The position numbers were made by a program, and so were the translations under genes. From Kiritimatiellales bacterium (GTDB lineage Bacteria > Verrucomicrobiota > Kiritimatiellia > Kiritimatiellales > Pontiellaceae): a stretch of 12,154 nt of DNA. Location: positions 1 to 12,154 of the forward strand of contig DAOVNC010000061.1 of assembly GCA_030630445.1 (NCBI GenBank), written 5' to 3'. Below are positions 5,988-12,154 of this stretch, in pieces; the stretch's first letter is position 1; every line of letters begins with the position of its first letter. Under the pieces are notes generated by a model. That model ran no database searches. It worked only from the letters and a program-made list of their open reading frames with translations, and was not told where the DNA came from.

Positions 5988-6446
5988 ATGCTTTCCAGAA
6001 GAAACGCCACCACCGCACTGTCCGCAGCCACCGCCTCATTGCTTTCCTCCTGCGGAACCATTCTCTATCCCGACCGCGTCAACCAAGAGAATCGCGGCAA
6101 CTTTGATCCGGTTGTCATTATTCTGGATGCCGTCGGCCTGTTCTTCTTTCTGATTCCGGGCGTGGTTGCGTTTGCGGTAGACTTTGGCACGGGGGCAATC
6201 TTTCTCCCCGAAGGCCATGAGCCAGGAGACAAGGAACGCACCATATTCGACGACTTAAGCATGCACACACCCCAGATCCGTGGAAAACTCAGCCAACGCG
6301 ATATTGAACATGTCGTCAGCCAAGCTGCCGGAGTCGCCATCGATTTGTCCCGCGACGATGTCCGCGTTGTACAACTCGACCATCTTGACCAGTTCTGGGT
6401 GGCCCATTCCCGGTTTTCGGGAAATGCGATGCTGGTGGCAAATTAA
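5988..6446 (+). CDS. small conserved-type lipoprotein with a hydrophobic core segment
   Basis: A 152-residue protein with a basic N-terminus (MLSRR) and lipobox L-S-S-C placing the lipidated Cys at 22. Right after it come G-T-I-L-Y-P and a long hydrophobic stretch at about 41-66 (FDPVVIILDAVGLFFF, then LIPGVVAFAVDF), ending in a TGAIFLP block. The pattern D-P-V-V-I-x-L-D-A-x-G-L-x-F-F-x-I-P-G-V-x-A-F-A-V-D-F looks like a family of short lipoproteins I recall from various Gram-negative bacteria, but I cannot name a function. The C-terminal half (about 85-152) is hydrophilic. A perfect AAGGAGG 6 bases before the ATG immediately follows the guaD stop, so it is likely in the same transcript. Why an envelope protein sits with guanine deaminase is unclear. 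Confidence 0.78.
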   Translation: MLSRRNATTALSAATASLLSSCGTILYPDRVNQENRGNFDPVVIILDAVGLFFFLIPGVVAFAVDFGTGAIFLPEGHEPGDKERTIFDDLSMHTPQIRGKLSQRDIEHVVSQAAGVAIDLSRDDVRVVQLDHLDQFWVAHSRFSGNAMLVAN

Positions 6447-6482
6447 AGTTGGACCGGACTGAAACGTAAACGCGAGGCCCCC

Positions 6483-6501
6483 GGCGAAAACTATTTTTGC
6501 C
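6483..6501. terminator. possible bidirectional terminator hairpin between convergent genes
   Basis: GGCGAAAA-CTA-TTTTTGCC forms an 8-bp stem with one G-T pair, sitting between genes that converge at 6446 and 6553. The A- and T-rich arms could supply the U-tract in either direction, but the stem has only about three strong pairs, so the call is weak. Confidence 0.3.
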
Positions 6502-6552
6502 CCGTTGTCGAGGTGCGCTATTGGCGGATGAATTTAACCGAGTCCCCTGCTG

Positions 6553-6819
6553 CTACAAAAACAATTCATTGTCGTTCAGCAAAGAGCCGACACCCTTCTC
6601 ATCCTCCCCGACGGCAACAAACTCAGCCTGCCCGTTATCCGTGGTCTTCCAACGGCCTACATACGTCATTCCCTGTTCCGAGATTACGAAACCGTCCTCC
6701 TCGGAGATGTCGAGAAGAACCGTTTCACCATCCATTTGACCTTTCCACTTCCCAGCATAGGATGGTTTTGTGGTGCATCCCGCCACGAACAACCCCAACC
6801 CAACTACAAGTGCTATCAT
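6553..6819 (-). CDS. small lipoprotein, beta-rich (88 aa)
   Basis: A hydrophobic leader and lipobox V-A-G-C put the lipidated Cys at residue 15. The mature part contains YAGKWKGQMDGETVLLDI and a matching second half TYVGRWKTTDNGQAEFV, two W-centred beta blocks resembling small barrel-like lipoproteins; the family is not recognised. The start at 6819 is uncertain: AAGGA lies 12 bases upstream, rather far, and the Lys-Lys that would give the signal its positive charge lies just before this ATG. A longer start, for example TTG at about 6849-6852, is therefore possible. The gene is 90 bases downstream of the SHD1 gene on the same strand. Confidence 0.68.
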   Translation of the reverse strand: MIALVVGLGLFVAGCTTKPSYAGKWKGQMDGETVLLDISEEDGFVISEQGMTYVGRWKTTDNGQAEFVAVGEDEKGVGSLLNDNELFL

Positions 6820-6909
6820 GCTTTTCTTTAGTCCTTCTTTAATCCACAACAAAGAAAGAAGGGGCTGAATGACCGGCACTGGTTCCCGCAATTGGTCCGT
6901 GACAATATG

Positions 6910-7608
6910 CTAGCGATTCACCGGGTTCAAATCAGAGTCAAACCGGGTTTTCTTTTTTGCCTGCTCGATCTGAGTCACTTTTTTCTCATACTTCGAGCGA
7001 CTCCCTTTGATACAGACCACATTCCCTCCGCTGTCCTTGATAAATACCAGATAGCCATCATACTTATCCCCGTGATCATTCGAGTAGGAGGTGTCCGTGT
7101 AGGTTACGGTGGATTGATTGCCGGAAAACTCGATCTTCTTTTGGTGCTCAAAGGAGAATTCATACTGGGTTTTGTCGAGAATCCATATCTCATCGTCATA
7201 GAGATCTTTCCCGAAAACATACAGATGCGCAGTGAATTTCCTGCAGGAAGATTCACGGTTCTTTTTGGTCAGGGTCACACGGCCCTTGATCTTTTCCCTC
7301 CTGCGAGAATAGCCGTATCCATCGGAAGAGATCTGCTTGCTCTCCTTGTCGATAAAGACATCTATCTCGATTGTTGGAGGAATTGCATTTTCCAGATACT
7401 TTTGATCTTTCGCGCTAAGGCCACTCTGCGGAACCTTGACCTGTTTTCCACTGGCCGTTTTTAAAACGACCTTACCGGAAAAAATGCTCACAAATTCGGC
7501 CTCAATGGAATTTCCCTTTTTGTCGGTCCACGTACGCATCTCAGCGAAGGTGCCCATTGCGCCGATGGCCAGCACAATCATTATTCCAATCAATAGTCTT
7601 TTCATCAT
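6910..7608 (-). CDS. secreted SHD1-domain protein (232 aa)
   Basis: An exported protein with a signal peptide (MMKRLLIGIMIVLAIGAMG, cleaved near T-F-A, residue 22). It is followed directly by an SHD1-like domain (SLA1 homology domain 1), about residues 24-72: MRTWTDKKGNSIEAEFV, then GKVVLKTASGKQVKVP and LSAKDQKYL. This W-T-x-x-x-G-x-x-x-x-A pattern with a terminal L-S-x-x-D is common in secreted proteins of Planctomycetes and Verrucomicrobia. The rest (about 75-232) is beta-rich and charged, with TIEIDVFIDKESKQI and VTYTDTSYS segments and a Lys-rich C-terminus; I do not recognise it. The start is one of two adjacent ATG codons (7608 or 7605), after a GGGGAGGGGAG tract that serves as ribosome binding site. 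A longer frame upstream to 7689 overlaps the preceding gene and is unlikely. SHD1 binds peptides in eukaryotes; the bacterial role is unknown. Confidence 0.85.
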   Translation of the reverse strand: MMKRLLIGIMIVLAIGAMGTFAEMRTWTDKKGNSIEAEFVSIFSGKVVLKTASGKQVKVPQSGLSAKDQKYLENAIPPTIEIDVFIDKESKQISSDGYGYSRRREKIKGRVTLTKKNRESSCRKFTAHLYVFGKDLYDDEIWILDKTQYEFSFEHQKKIEFSGNQSTVTYTDTSYSNDHGDKYDGYLVFIKDSGGNVVCIKGSRSKYEKKVTQIEQAKKKTRFDSDLNPVNR

Positions 7609-7658
7609 TCTCCCCTCCCCTCGGTTTAGTAAACTGGTTTTGTGGTTTTCGGGAACCC

Positions 7659-8429
7659 CTACGGTTTTAAATCGACACGGTAGAAACATTTGCTGTCGGC
7701 GCTGTGGACGGTAACGGTGTAGCTGTTTTGCGGATACGGAAGAACAGGCGAAAGGCTGGTGAAAGGCTCGTATAAAAGGCTTGATGATCGTTTAACCACC
7801 GCGTCCAATCCCACCACGGGATCCCACTCAAGAATGAAGCCTTCGGGAACAAGTGCAAAACCGATGATGGCGGCACCCTGCGCCTCAGGACGAGATCCGA
7901 ATGCCCCTTCTAGGTTGTCTATAATGTACCGCCCGGGTTCTTCGTCAAATTTGAACAAGCCATATGCGGCCGTCCCTGTGAAATCGAGGCTAAGAACCGC
8001 TTCAGGAAAACTGCTATCGACCGTTACATTGGTCAGGGTGGCCACTTGGAATGTCGATGCGATCAGGCTGTCGGTATGGTCGTAAATCTCAAATGTAACT
8101 CCGTAGACTTCTTGGGAGGTATTCATTGCAAAGCCAAACATTACGTTCGACGAGGCTCCAAACGAAAAATCAACCCGAAGATCCACCTCAAGATCTGTGG
8201 TTCCCTCAATACCAGGCTCATTGATGAAATTCATATTTGGCCCTGGGCCACTGGTATTGAATCCCTCTGGATCAAGCGTTGAGAACACAACGTCAACTAT
8301 CCCGTCCCCGTCATAGGCATATGAGGTTTCGCCTTGAACCACTTCGTCAAATGTAATCACGGCGGCATTACTCGTTGCCATGAAGGCAATAAGACATGCG
8401 ATTCCTGTTGTAATAATGGGTTTTCCCAA
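7659..8429 (-). CDS. secreted beta-sandwich protein with F-Y-R-V terminal domain
   Basis: A 256-residue exported protein. The signal peptide runs to about Ala22 (A-T-S-N-A-A), and the mature part starts AVITFDEVVQGE. Residues about 24-180 form a beta-rich domain like those of PEP-CTERM-type exported proteins (FEIYDHTDSLIAS, RYIIDNLEGAFG), but there is no PEP-CTERM anchor. Residues about 191-256 match a short domain often seen at the end of secreted Verrucomicrobia and Kiritimatiellota proteins: FILEWDPVVGLDAVVKRS, then a hydrophobic stretch, then C-F-Y-R-V at the end. The TTG start at 8429 is chosen because AGGAGA sits 6 bases upstream. The in-frame ATG at 8450 would place that site inside the coding region and has none of its own. 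The SHD1 gene follows about 50 bases downstream. The function is unknown, presumably extracellular or surface-associated. Confidence 0.78.
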   Translation of the reverse strand: MGKPIITTGIACLIAFMATSNAAVITFDEVVQGETSYAYDGDGIVDVVFSTLDPEGFNTSGPGPNMNFINEPGIEGTTDLEVDLRVDFSFGASSNVMFGFAMNTSQEVYGVTFEIYDHTDSLIASTFQVATLTNVTVDSSFPEAVLSLDFTGTAAYGLFKFDEEPGRYIIDNLEGAFGSRPEAQGAAIIGFALVPEGFILEWDPVVGLDAVVKRSSSLLYEPFTSLSPVLPYPQNSYTVTVHSADSKCFYRVDLKP

Positions 8430-8435
8430 TTTATT

Positions 8436-8441
8436 TCTCCT
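8436..8441 (-). promoter_or_regulatory. ribosome binding site AGGAGA deciding a TTG start
   Basis: AGGAGA on the minus strand, then 6 bases (AATAAA), then TTG at 8429-8427. It lies inside the longer ATG-initiated frame from 8450, so the TTG is the better start. Confidence 0.65.
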
Positions 8442-8579
8442 ATATGACATAACTATCCGATCCTCCCCGTCTTATACCTAATTAACCTGAATAGAATTAT
8501 TACCACCGAATACACGGAACTGATTCGACGCGCTTTTCTTCCGTAGTTCAATCAATACGAAACAAATTGATTTCATATT

Positions 8580-8638
8580 AGGGAATTTGTATTCCCTGCG
8601 ATATGCCTACGGAGCGCTTGCAGACTGCTTGCCGCTCC
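8580..8638. repeat. two adjacent hairpins, possible REP-like intergenic element
   Basis: The first is AGGGAAT-TTGT-ATTCCCT (8580-8597), with perfect 7-bp arms. The second has outer arms GGAGCG (8611-8616) and CGCTCC (8633-8638) around an imperfect inner hairpin GCA-GAC-TGC. They lie in the 273-base gap between two minus-strand genes. Neither is followed by a T-tract, so they are poor terminators. Two tandem imperfect palindromes are the layout of REP/BIME-type elements; only one copy is visible here, so the repeat status is unproven. The same gap holds CCACCGAATACACGGAA (8503-8519), discussed as a separate finding. Confidence 0.4.
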
Positions 8639-8702
8639 CGGCTCATCACTTTTTTCTCGACTAATATCAACGAACCAAACTTTTGCCCTTTCTAAATAGG
8701 GA

Positions 8703-10532
8703 TCAGCTGGACAGTTTGTCCGGTAGCGGCGGCGTGGGGATCCAGTTGCCCGTATCATTCTTGGAGAAGGTCACCTGGAGCGACCCCCTCTTTTTGCCAT
8801 CGACGAACCCGATACGGAAGAGGGCCGTTCGGGAGGGGTCGTCTGGGTCGCCGAAGTTCGCGATCCCTGTGGTGCGCACTCCTTGGTATTTCCGGTTGAA
8901 TATACGTAGCGCGCGAGTGGTGTTCGGGCGGATCTTGAGCAGCAGGGGCTCGCTGACGGGGGCGTCGAACTCTTGCAGCGCGGAATAGAGCGGGGAGTCG
9001 GAAAGCGGTTCTCCTGCGGTTATTCTTTGTTCGAGAACCTCTATCAGCGGAAGCACGGCGCGGTCATCGCCGATCTTTTCCAGGATTTTGGCGGAAAAGT
9101 CGGCCACCTTCGGGTCGGGATCGCCCAACGTGGCGATAAGGGGATAGACGGCCATTGACCCCGCTTCGATCAGTTTGGCATTGGCGATTTCCTGGTTCTT
9201 TCCGCCTAGCAGGGCAATGAGTCGCGGAATGTGTTTTGGGGAAGGGGATCCATCGTCGCGAGCTTGTTTAAAGTCGGGGTTGAGCGCGGCGGCGGCCCCC
9301 CATAGATCGAGGCGCCATGAAGGGGCACCCTTCCAGGCATTGCGGCCATTGAACCATGCAAGCCCCTCGACGCCCGCAACGTTGGTGACGGTGGCGATGG
9401 CGGCCACGGTGCAGGGTTCGCCAAGTTCTTCGAGGGCCCGGCAGGCATACCGGCGAAAATCCGGGCAGCCATGGGAGGTGACTTCCAGCAGGGTTTCAAC
9501 ATGGGCCATGTCCGCAAGCTGGCCAATCACGGCCATGTCGAAGGTTTTCCCGCCGGTGGCCGAAACACGGGCGAGCCGATACCAGAATAAATCGTCCCCT
9601 GCGGTTGGAATCGAGCCGGTCTGCCCGAGAATTGAAAGGGCACCGGCGCGAACCGCTTTATGGCAGTCTTTCAGGGCGTTCAAAAGCGCAGGGACGGATG
9701 GCTTCCCGATGGCGGAGAGCGAAGCGATCGCGACGGAGCGAATGCCGGCGTTGTCGTCGGCCATGGCGGGAACAAGGGATTCTGCCGCCACGGGTCCGCC
9801 GGTATGGCCAAGTGCCTTCCCGCAGGCCAGGCGAAGCGAGCCGGAAGAAGTCCTGAATTTTTTGGCCAAAGGAGCGCTGGCCTTTTCATCCCCGATAAGG
9901 CCGAGCGAGTTTGCCGCGAGGCAGGCGATCTCCTCTGCGCCGTCGTCGAGCGCCGCAGCCAGCGCATCGACAGCCTGCGCAGCCTTGCGCCGTCCCAGTT
10001 CTGCGGCTGCCCATTTGCGAACCGCTTTTTGGTCGCTTTCCAACCCGTTTATAATCGCAGGGATGGCCGAGTCCCCGATCATGGAGAACGACTCATCTGC
10101 AACGATGCGAATTTTCTCATTATCGTCGGACAGGGCAAGAACGAGGGCTTCCGCCGCCACGGGTCCGCCGGTATGGCCAAGTGCCTTCCCGCAGGCTAGG
10201 CGACGCTCGATGGACGAGGTCCTGAATTTTTCGGCCAACGGCGCGCTGGCTTTTTCATCCCCGATGAGGCCGAGCGAGTTTGCCGCGAGACAGGCGATCT
10301 CCCTGGTGTCGCTGAGCATCGCAACCAGTGCGTCGATGGCTTGGGCGGCATGGAGCCGGCCCAACCCTTCAATCGCTCCTTTGCGGATGGCGAGCTTTGG
10401 ATCATCGAGGGCTCCAATCAGATTTTCAATATCGCCGCTCTCCGTCCAGCGGGCAACATCGTCGATCGTTCGGCTGCAGCCGGCAAGGCCAAGCAACACC
10501 ATCATGGAAACCATGCATGCTATGTTTTTCAT
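8703..10532 (-). CDS. HEAT-repeat lipoprotein (609 aa)
   Basis: An envelope lipoprotein: hydrophobic leader with lipobox L-A-G-C, lipidated Cys19. Residues about 30-310 are helical HEAT/PBS-lyase-like repeats, recognisable by recurring AAxxLGxxGDxxAxxxL units: ALDDPKLAIRKGAIEGLG, AANSLGLIGDEKASAPL, KALGHTGGPVAAEALV. A block of 123 residues occurs twice (about 78-200 and 201-305). Further repeats lie in the second half (about 435-525: KHIPRLIALLGGKNQEI, AVYPLIATLGDPDPKVAD, RAVLPLIEVLEQ). The last 70 residues form a separate, non-HEAT end with FRIGFVDGKKRG and a Pro-rich tail. HEAT arrays are protein-binding scaffolds; no enzyme motif is seen. The ATG at 10532 follows AGGGGA at 8 bases; the frame from 10577 adds 15 residues without support. 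Upstream, 10698-10727 holds a candidate promoter. Confidence 0.9.
   Translation of the reverse strand: MKNIACMVSMMVLLGLAGCSRTIDDVARWTESGDIENLIGALDDPKLAIRKGAIEGLGRLHAAQAIDALVAMLSDTREIACLAANSLGLIGDEKASAPLAEKFRTSSIERRLACGKALGHTGGPVAAEALVLALSDDNEKIRIVADESFSMIGDSAIPAIINGLESDQKAVRKWAAAELGRRKAAQAVDALAAALDDGAEEIACLAANSLGLIGDEKASAPLAKKFRTSSGSLRLACGKALGHTGGPVAAESLVPAMADDNAGIRSVAIASLSAIGKPSVPALLNALKDCHKAVRAGALSILGQTGSIPTAGDDLFWYRLARVSATGGKTFDMAVIGQLADMAHVETLLEVTSHGCPDFRRYACRALEELGEPCTVAAIATVTNVAGVEGLAWFNGRNAWKGAPSWRLDLWGAAAALNPDFKQARDDGSPSPKHIPRLIALLGGKNQEIANAKLIEAGSMAVYPLIATLGDPDPKVADFSAKILEKIGDDRAVLPLIEVLEQRITAGEPLSDSPLYSALQEFDAPVSEPLLLKIRPNTTRALRIFNRKYQGVRTTGIANFGDPDDPSRTALFRIGFVDGKKRGSLQVTFSKNDTGNWIPTPPLPDKLSS
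9784..9933 (-). repeat. downstream copy of the 369-bp in-frame duplication in the HEAT gene
   Basis: The stretch is nearly identical to 10153-10302 with a fixed offset of 369 bases (123 codons). Long identical blocks include the DNA for A-C-G-K-A-L-G-H-T-G-G-P-V-A-A-E and for A-A-N-S-L-G-L-I-G-D-E-K-A-S-A-P-L-A. Identity falls off outside this core, as expected for an older duplication whose core is homogenised or constrained. Confidence 0.8.
10153..10302 (-). repeat. upstream copy of the 369-bp in-frame duplication in the HEAT gene
   Basis: Partner of 9784-9933 at an offset of exactly 369 bases. The DNA identity in the core is far higher than between other HEAT repeats of this protein. Confidence 0.8.
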
Positions 10533-10697
10533 GTTCAAACTCCCCTGTAAGCTAGTAGTAGTAATCAAGTTTTTCATAGTAGGGCTAAATCGACTAAGAG
10601 GCTATTTTAAATTTCAAGATTAATCGGCCGAGTCCCGCTCTGTTTCTTCCAGCGTCCCGCGTGCAAACACCTAAACTCGTTTTGGGCTTCGCTTTCC

Positions 10698-10727
10698 ATT
10701 ATAATCGGGGTCAGTGTTTGTAAGCAA
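10698..10727 (-). promoter_or_regulatory. candidate promoter of the HEAT lipoprotein gene
   Basis: On the minus strand TTGCTT (10727-10722), 18 bases, then a perfect TATAAT (10703-10698). The -35 is weak (three of six). The distance to the ATG at 10532 is about 165 bases, which implies a long leader. Confidence 0.4.
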
Positions 10728-10756
10728 TCCGGGTCGTTTTCTCGGGCAACTTCACA

Positions 10757-10791
10757 AAAGGTACTTACCTTTAGTTACGCTTTTGTTACGC
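10757..10791. promoter_or_regulatory. inverted repeat plus tandem GTTACGC repeat
   Basis: AAAGGTA-CT-TACCTTT (10757-10772) has perfect 7-bp arms. Immediately beside it GTTACGC occurs twice (10774-10780 and 10785-10791), 11 bases apart, one helical turn. This could be a regulator binding region upstream of the HEAT gene; no regulator is identified. Confidence 0.35.
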
Positions 10792-10810
10792 CTTTATTTT
10801 GATTGGTTCC

Positions 10811-10930
10811 TTAATCGGGCATCTCCATCGGTTTGACGAAGGCAACGTACAGCACTGGATCCTTCCAATTGTCACCACAATGTAGAATGGCTTTCCCATT
10901 GTTTTTTTCTCGATCTAAAACTAAAGGTCT
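10811..10930 (-). other. out-of-frame continuation of the protease-TPR gene
   Basis: After the run of five G (minus strand, 10935-10931) the -1 frame stays open for 39 codons to a TAA at 10811. It reads like protein: RPLVLDREKNNGKAILHCGD, then NWKDPVLYVAFVKPMEMPD. It has no start codon near its beginning, so it is not an independent gene. One extra G in the run would join it seamlessly to the protease-TPR frame in place of the early TAG at 10921. It is either a true C-terminus lost by an indel (in nature or in the assembly) or reached by frameshifting. Confidence 0.5.
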
Positions 10931-12154
10931 CCCCCTTCGTCCTTTGTCTCAATGCGTTGAATTGTTCCGTCAGCTATCGATTGTTTTGGATCCTGTTTGA
11001 ATGACTTCGCTTTCCCTGTTGCTTCTTTGGCCGCCTCAGATTTGTCCGGACCCATCACCGACAGAAGCGAAGCATAGGCCGACCAGCAATGCTCGCACTC
11101 GTGTGTCTCCAGCAGTGTTTCATAGGCCTGCTCCGCCTGTTTGTATTTTTTATTTGCCTTAAGTGAATCAGCCAGATAGCGCTGGTACTGGTGGGGTGCG
11201 TTCTCGCAAAGCTCGATGGCTTTTTGGATGGCTGGCAATTCCGCCTTGTACTTCTTCTGTGCCCTGAGGGCCTTTGAATATTCAAACAAGAAACCCGCAT
11301 TTTCCGGCCACCGTTCCGTCAGTTCCTTCCCAAGTGCTTCCGCCGCGTTCGGGTCGGTTTGGACTAGCGATGCCAACTGTCCATAGTAGGCAAACAGATG
11401 GGTTGAATCTTGATCCGTCACCATTTTAAATTGCTCCGCAGCTTCTTGGCATTTGCCATAAGCCATCAAGTGATGACCGTAGGCAGCACGCACCAAAGTG
11501 CTTTCCGAGGAAATTTCGATAGCCTTTTGATAATAGGATTCATCCTTTGGCGGGTCAAAAACCCATCCCGCCACAATATGCAGAAGGGAGGAATCGGGCG
11601 TTTCATCGCAGATTTCTTTTAAGGCACTTTTCGTTTGCTCTTCATTGTCGGGCGTCATCGTGTCTAGCACGCTCAGGATGCGCTCAAATTGATATGTACG
11701 GTTACGTTCCGGACACAATGCCTGAAGCACTTGATCGGACAGGTTGTTGTTGGTGAACAACTGCCTGATGGAGCCAACGCTTCCGCCCAAAATAATGTGG
11801 TCTTTATTTTCAAGATAGAGCTCGGAGGCCAGAATGCCTACGACCTTTCCCGTTTTTGGGTTTAGCATCGGCGAACCGCTCCACCCCTTCCCCGGATATT
11901 TGACGGAGCCCAATTGAACCTCGGCACAACCTTTCCCATCGGTTGTCCTGAGTATAACCGTCTCAGACATGATCTGCCGACTGATCGCCCCGTCGCCGCC
12001 TCGGCAGGAGGCTTTGGGAGGATAGCCGGCAATCGTGATTGATCTCCCGGTTTTCCATTTCTCCGATGTTTCCAACTCCAAAGCCGGATGGGCCTCCCAG
12101 GTAGGCTTTAAAATGGCCAAATCGTTTTCCCTGTCCACCGCAATGATTTCAGCC
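10921..12154 (-). CDS. HtrA-like serine protease with C-terminal TPR repeats, 5' end outside the window
   Basis: Partial gene: the frame is open to the window edge, so the N-terminus (signal sequence and catalytic His) is missing. The internal GTG at 12138 is not the true start, because the codons before it (A-E-I-I-A) continue a typical protease strand leading into V-D-R-E-N-D-L-A-I-L, where the second Asp (residue 6 counted from that GTG) is the catalytic Asp. The catalytic Ser is residue 87 in GKGWSGSPML; GNSGGP is the family norm, so the last Gly is Ser here. No PDZ domain follows. Residues about 185-360 instead form TPR-like helical repeats (YYQKAIEIS, AAEQFKMV, IQKAIELC, YKQAEQAYETLL), which usually bind proteins. 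The frame stops at a TAG at 10921, probably too early. Likely an envelope protease with a scaffold domain. Confidence 0.85.
   Translation of the reverse strand, partial: AEIIAVDRENDLAILKPTWEAHPALELETSEKWKTGRSITIAGYPPKASCRGGDGAISRQIMSETVILRTTDGKGCAEVQLGSVKYPGKGWSGSPMLNPKTGKVVGILASELYLENKDHIILGGSVGSIRQLFTNNNLSDQVLQALCPERNRTYQFERILSVLDTMTPDNEEQTKSALKEICDETPDSSLLHIVAGWVFDPPKDESYYQKAIEISSESTLVRAAYGHHLMAYGKCQEAAEQFKMVTDQDSTHLFAYYGQLASLVQTDPNAAEALGKELTERWPENAGFLFEYSKALRAQKKYKAELPAIQKAIELCENAPHQYQRYLADSLKANKKYKQAEQAYETLLETHECEHCWSAYASLLSVMGPDKSEAAKEATGKAKSFKQDPKQSIADGTIQRIETKDEGGDL

Larger units (their letters stand above)
10533..10810. other. intergenic region without a recognisable gene
   Basis: This is the spacer between the HEAT lipoprotein and the end of the upstream protease-TPR coding potential. 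I see no convincing coding frame and no RNA gene. It holds a candidate promoter (10698-10727) and a cluster of short repeats (10757-10791). Confidence 0.6.

Noticed and set aside
6892..7464. 190-codon plus-strand frame with hydrophobic segments
   Set aside because: It is antisense to the SHD1-domain protein; the apparent hydrophobicity comes from reversed Lys/Glu codons read as Phe/Leu.
8573..8758. 61-codon minus-strand frame overlapping the HEAT gene end
   Set aside because: Its first part overlaps the HEAT coding end out of frame and it has no ribosome binding site, so it is not called as a gene. Its later part is protein-like and is reported as a finding.
9175..10623. 482-codon open frame on the plus strand
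   Set aside because: It is the mirror of the HEAT lipoprotein, and its translation is Ser/Pro/Ala-rich low-complexity text. The HEAT frame has a lipobox, repeats and a ribosome binding site.

Overview
The window looks like a chromosomal stretch from a Gram-negative bacterium of the PVC group, most like Verrucomicrobiota or Kiritimatiellota. Four things point that way: a high share of secreted proteins and lipoproteins, an SHD1-type domain in a small secreted protein, a terminal beta domain ending in F-Y-R-V typical of secreted proteins in these phyla, and GC-rich coding with AT-richer intergenic patches. The assignment is an inference from protein style. There is no rRNA, tRNA, CRISPR array, transposase gene or intact mobile element that I can see.

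Left part (1-2300). A minus-strand pair encodes an HtrA-like serine protease lipoprotein without a PDZ domain and, 23 bases downstream, a 57-residue lipoprotein. Diverging from them are an unrecognised 114-residue protein and a secreted ankyrin-repeat protein.

Centre left (2295-4378). A small secreted beta-sandwich protein (CBM35/CBM6-like) and a large secreted metallophosphoesterase diverge from a 116-base spacer that holds a perfect 7-bp inverted repeat.

Centre (4448-6446). A ribbon-helix-helix (RHH) DNA-binding protein is translationally coupled to an unknown 103-residue protein on the minus strand. Diverging from this pair is a compact plus-strand run: a helix-turn-helix protein, guanine deaminase (guaD, the most certain enzyme call here) and a small lipoprotein. 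The spacer between the two units carries two different palindromes 22 bp apart, placed over a plausible promoter of the RHH gene. It looks like a self-regulated switch.

Right part (6553-12154, all minus strand). In order of transcription: an HtrA-like protease fused to TPRs (its start lies beyond the window edge), a 609-residue HEAT-repeat lipoprotein with an internal 369-bp in-frame duplication, a secreted beta-sandwich protein starting at TTG, a secreted SHD1-domain protein, and an 88-residue lipoprotein. The protease-TPR gene appears cut short: just after a run of five G the reading continues in the -1 frame for 39 protein-like codons. Between the HEAT gene and the next gene lie two adjacent hairpins that look like an intergenic repeat element.

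Most products act in or beyond the cell envelope (two proteases, ankyrin, HEAT, TPR and SHD1 interaction modules, several lipoproteins). Apart from guaD and the metallophosphoesterase, no metabolic pathway is encoded. I found no clear multi-gene defence or biosynthetic system; the most promising unexplained unit is the RHH pair with its divergent HTH-guaD operon.
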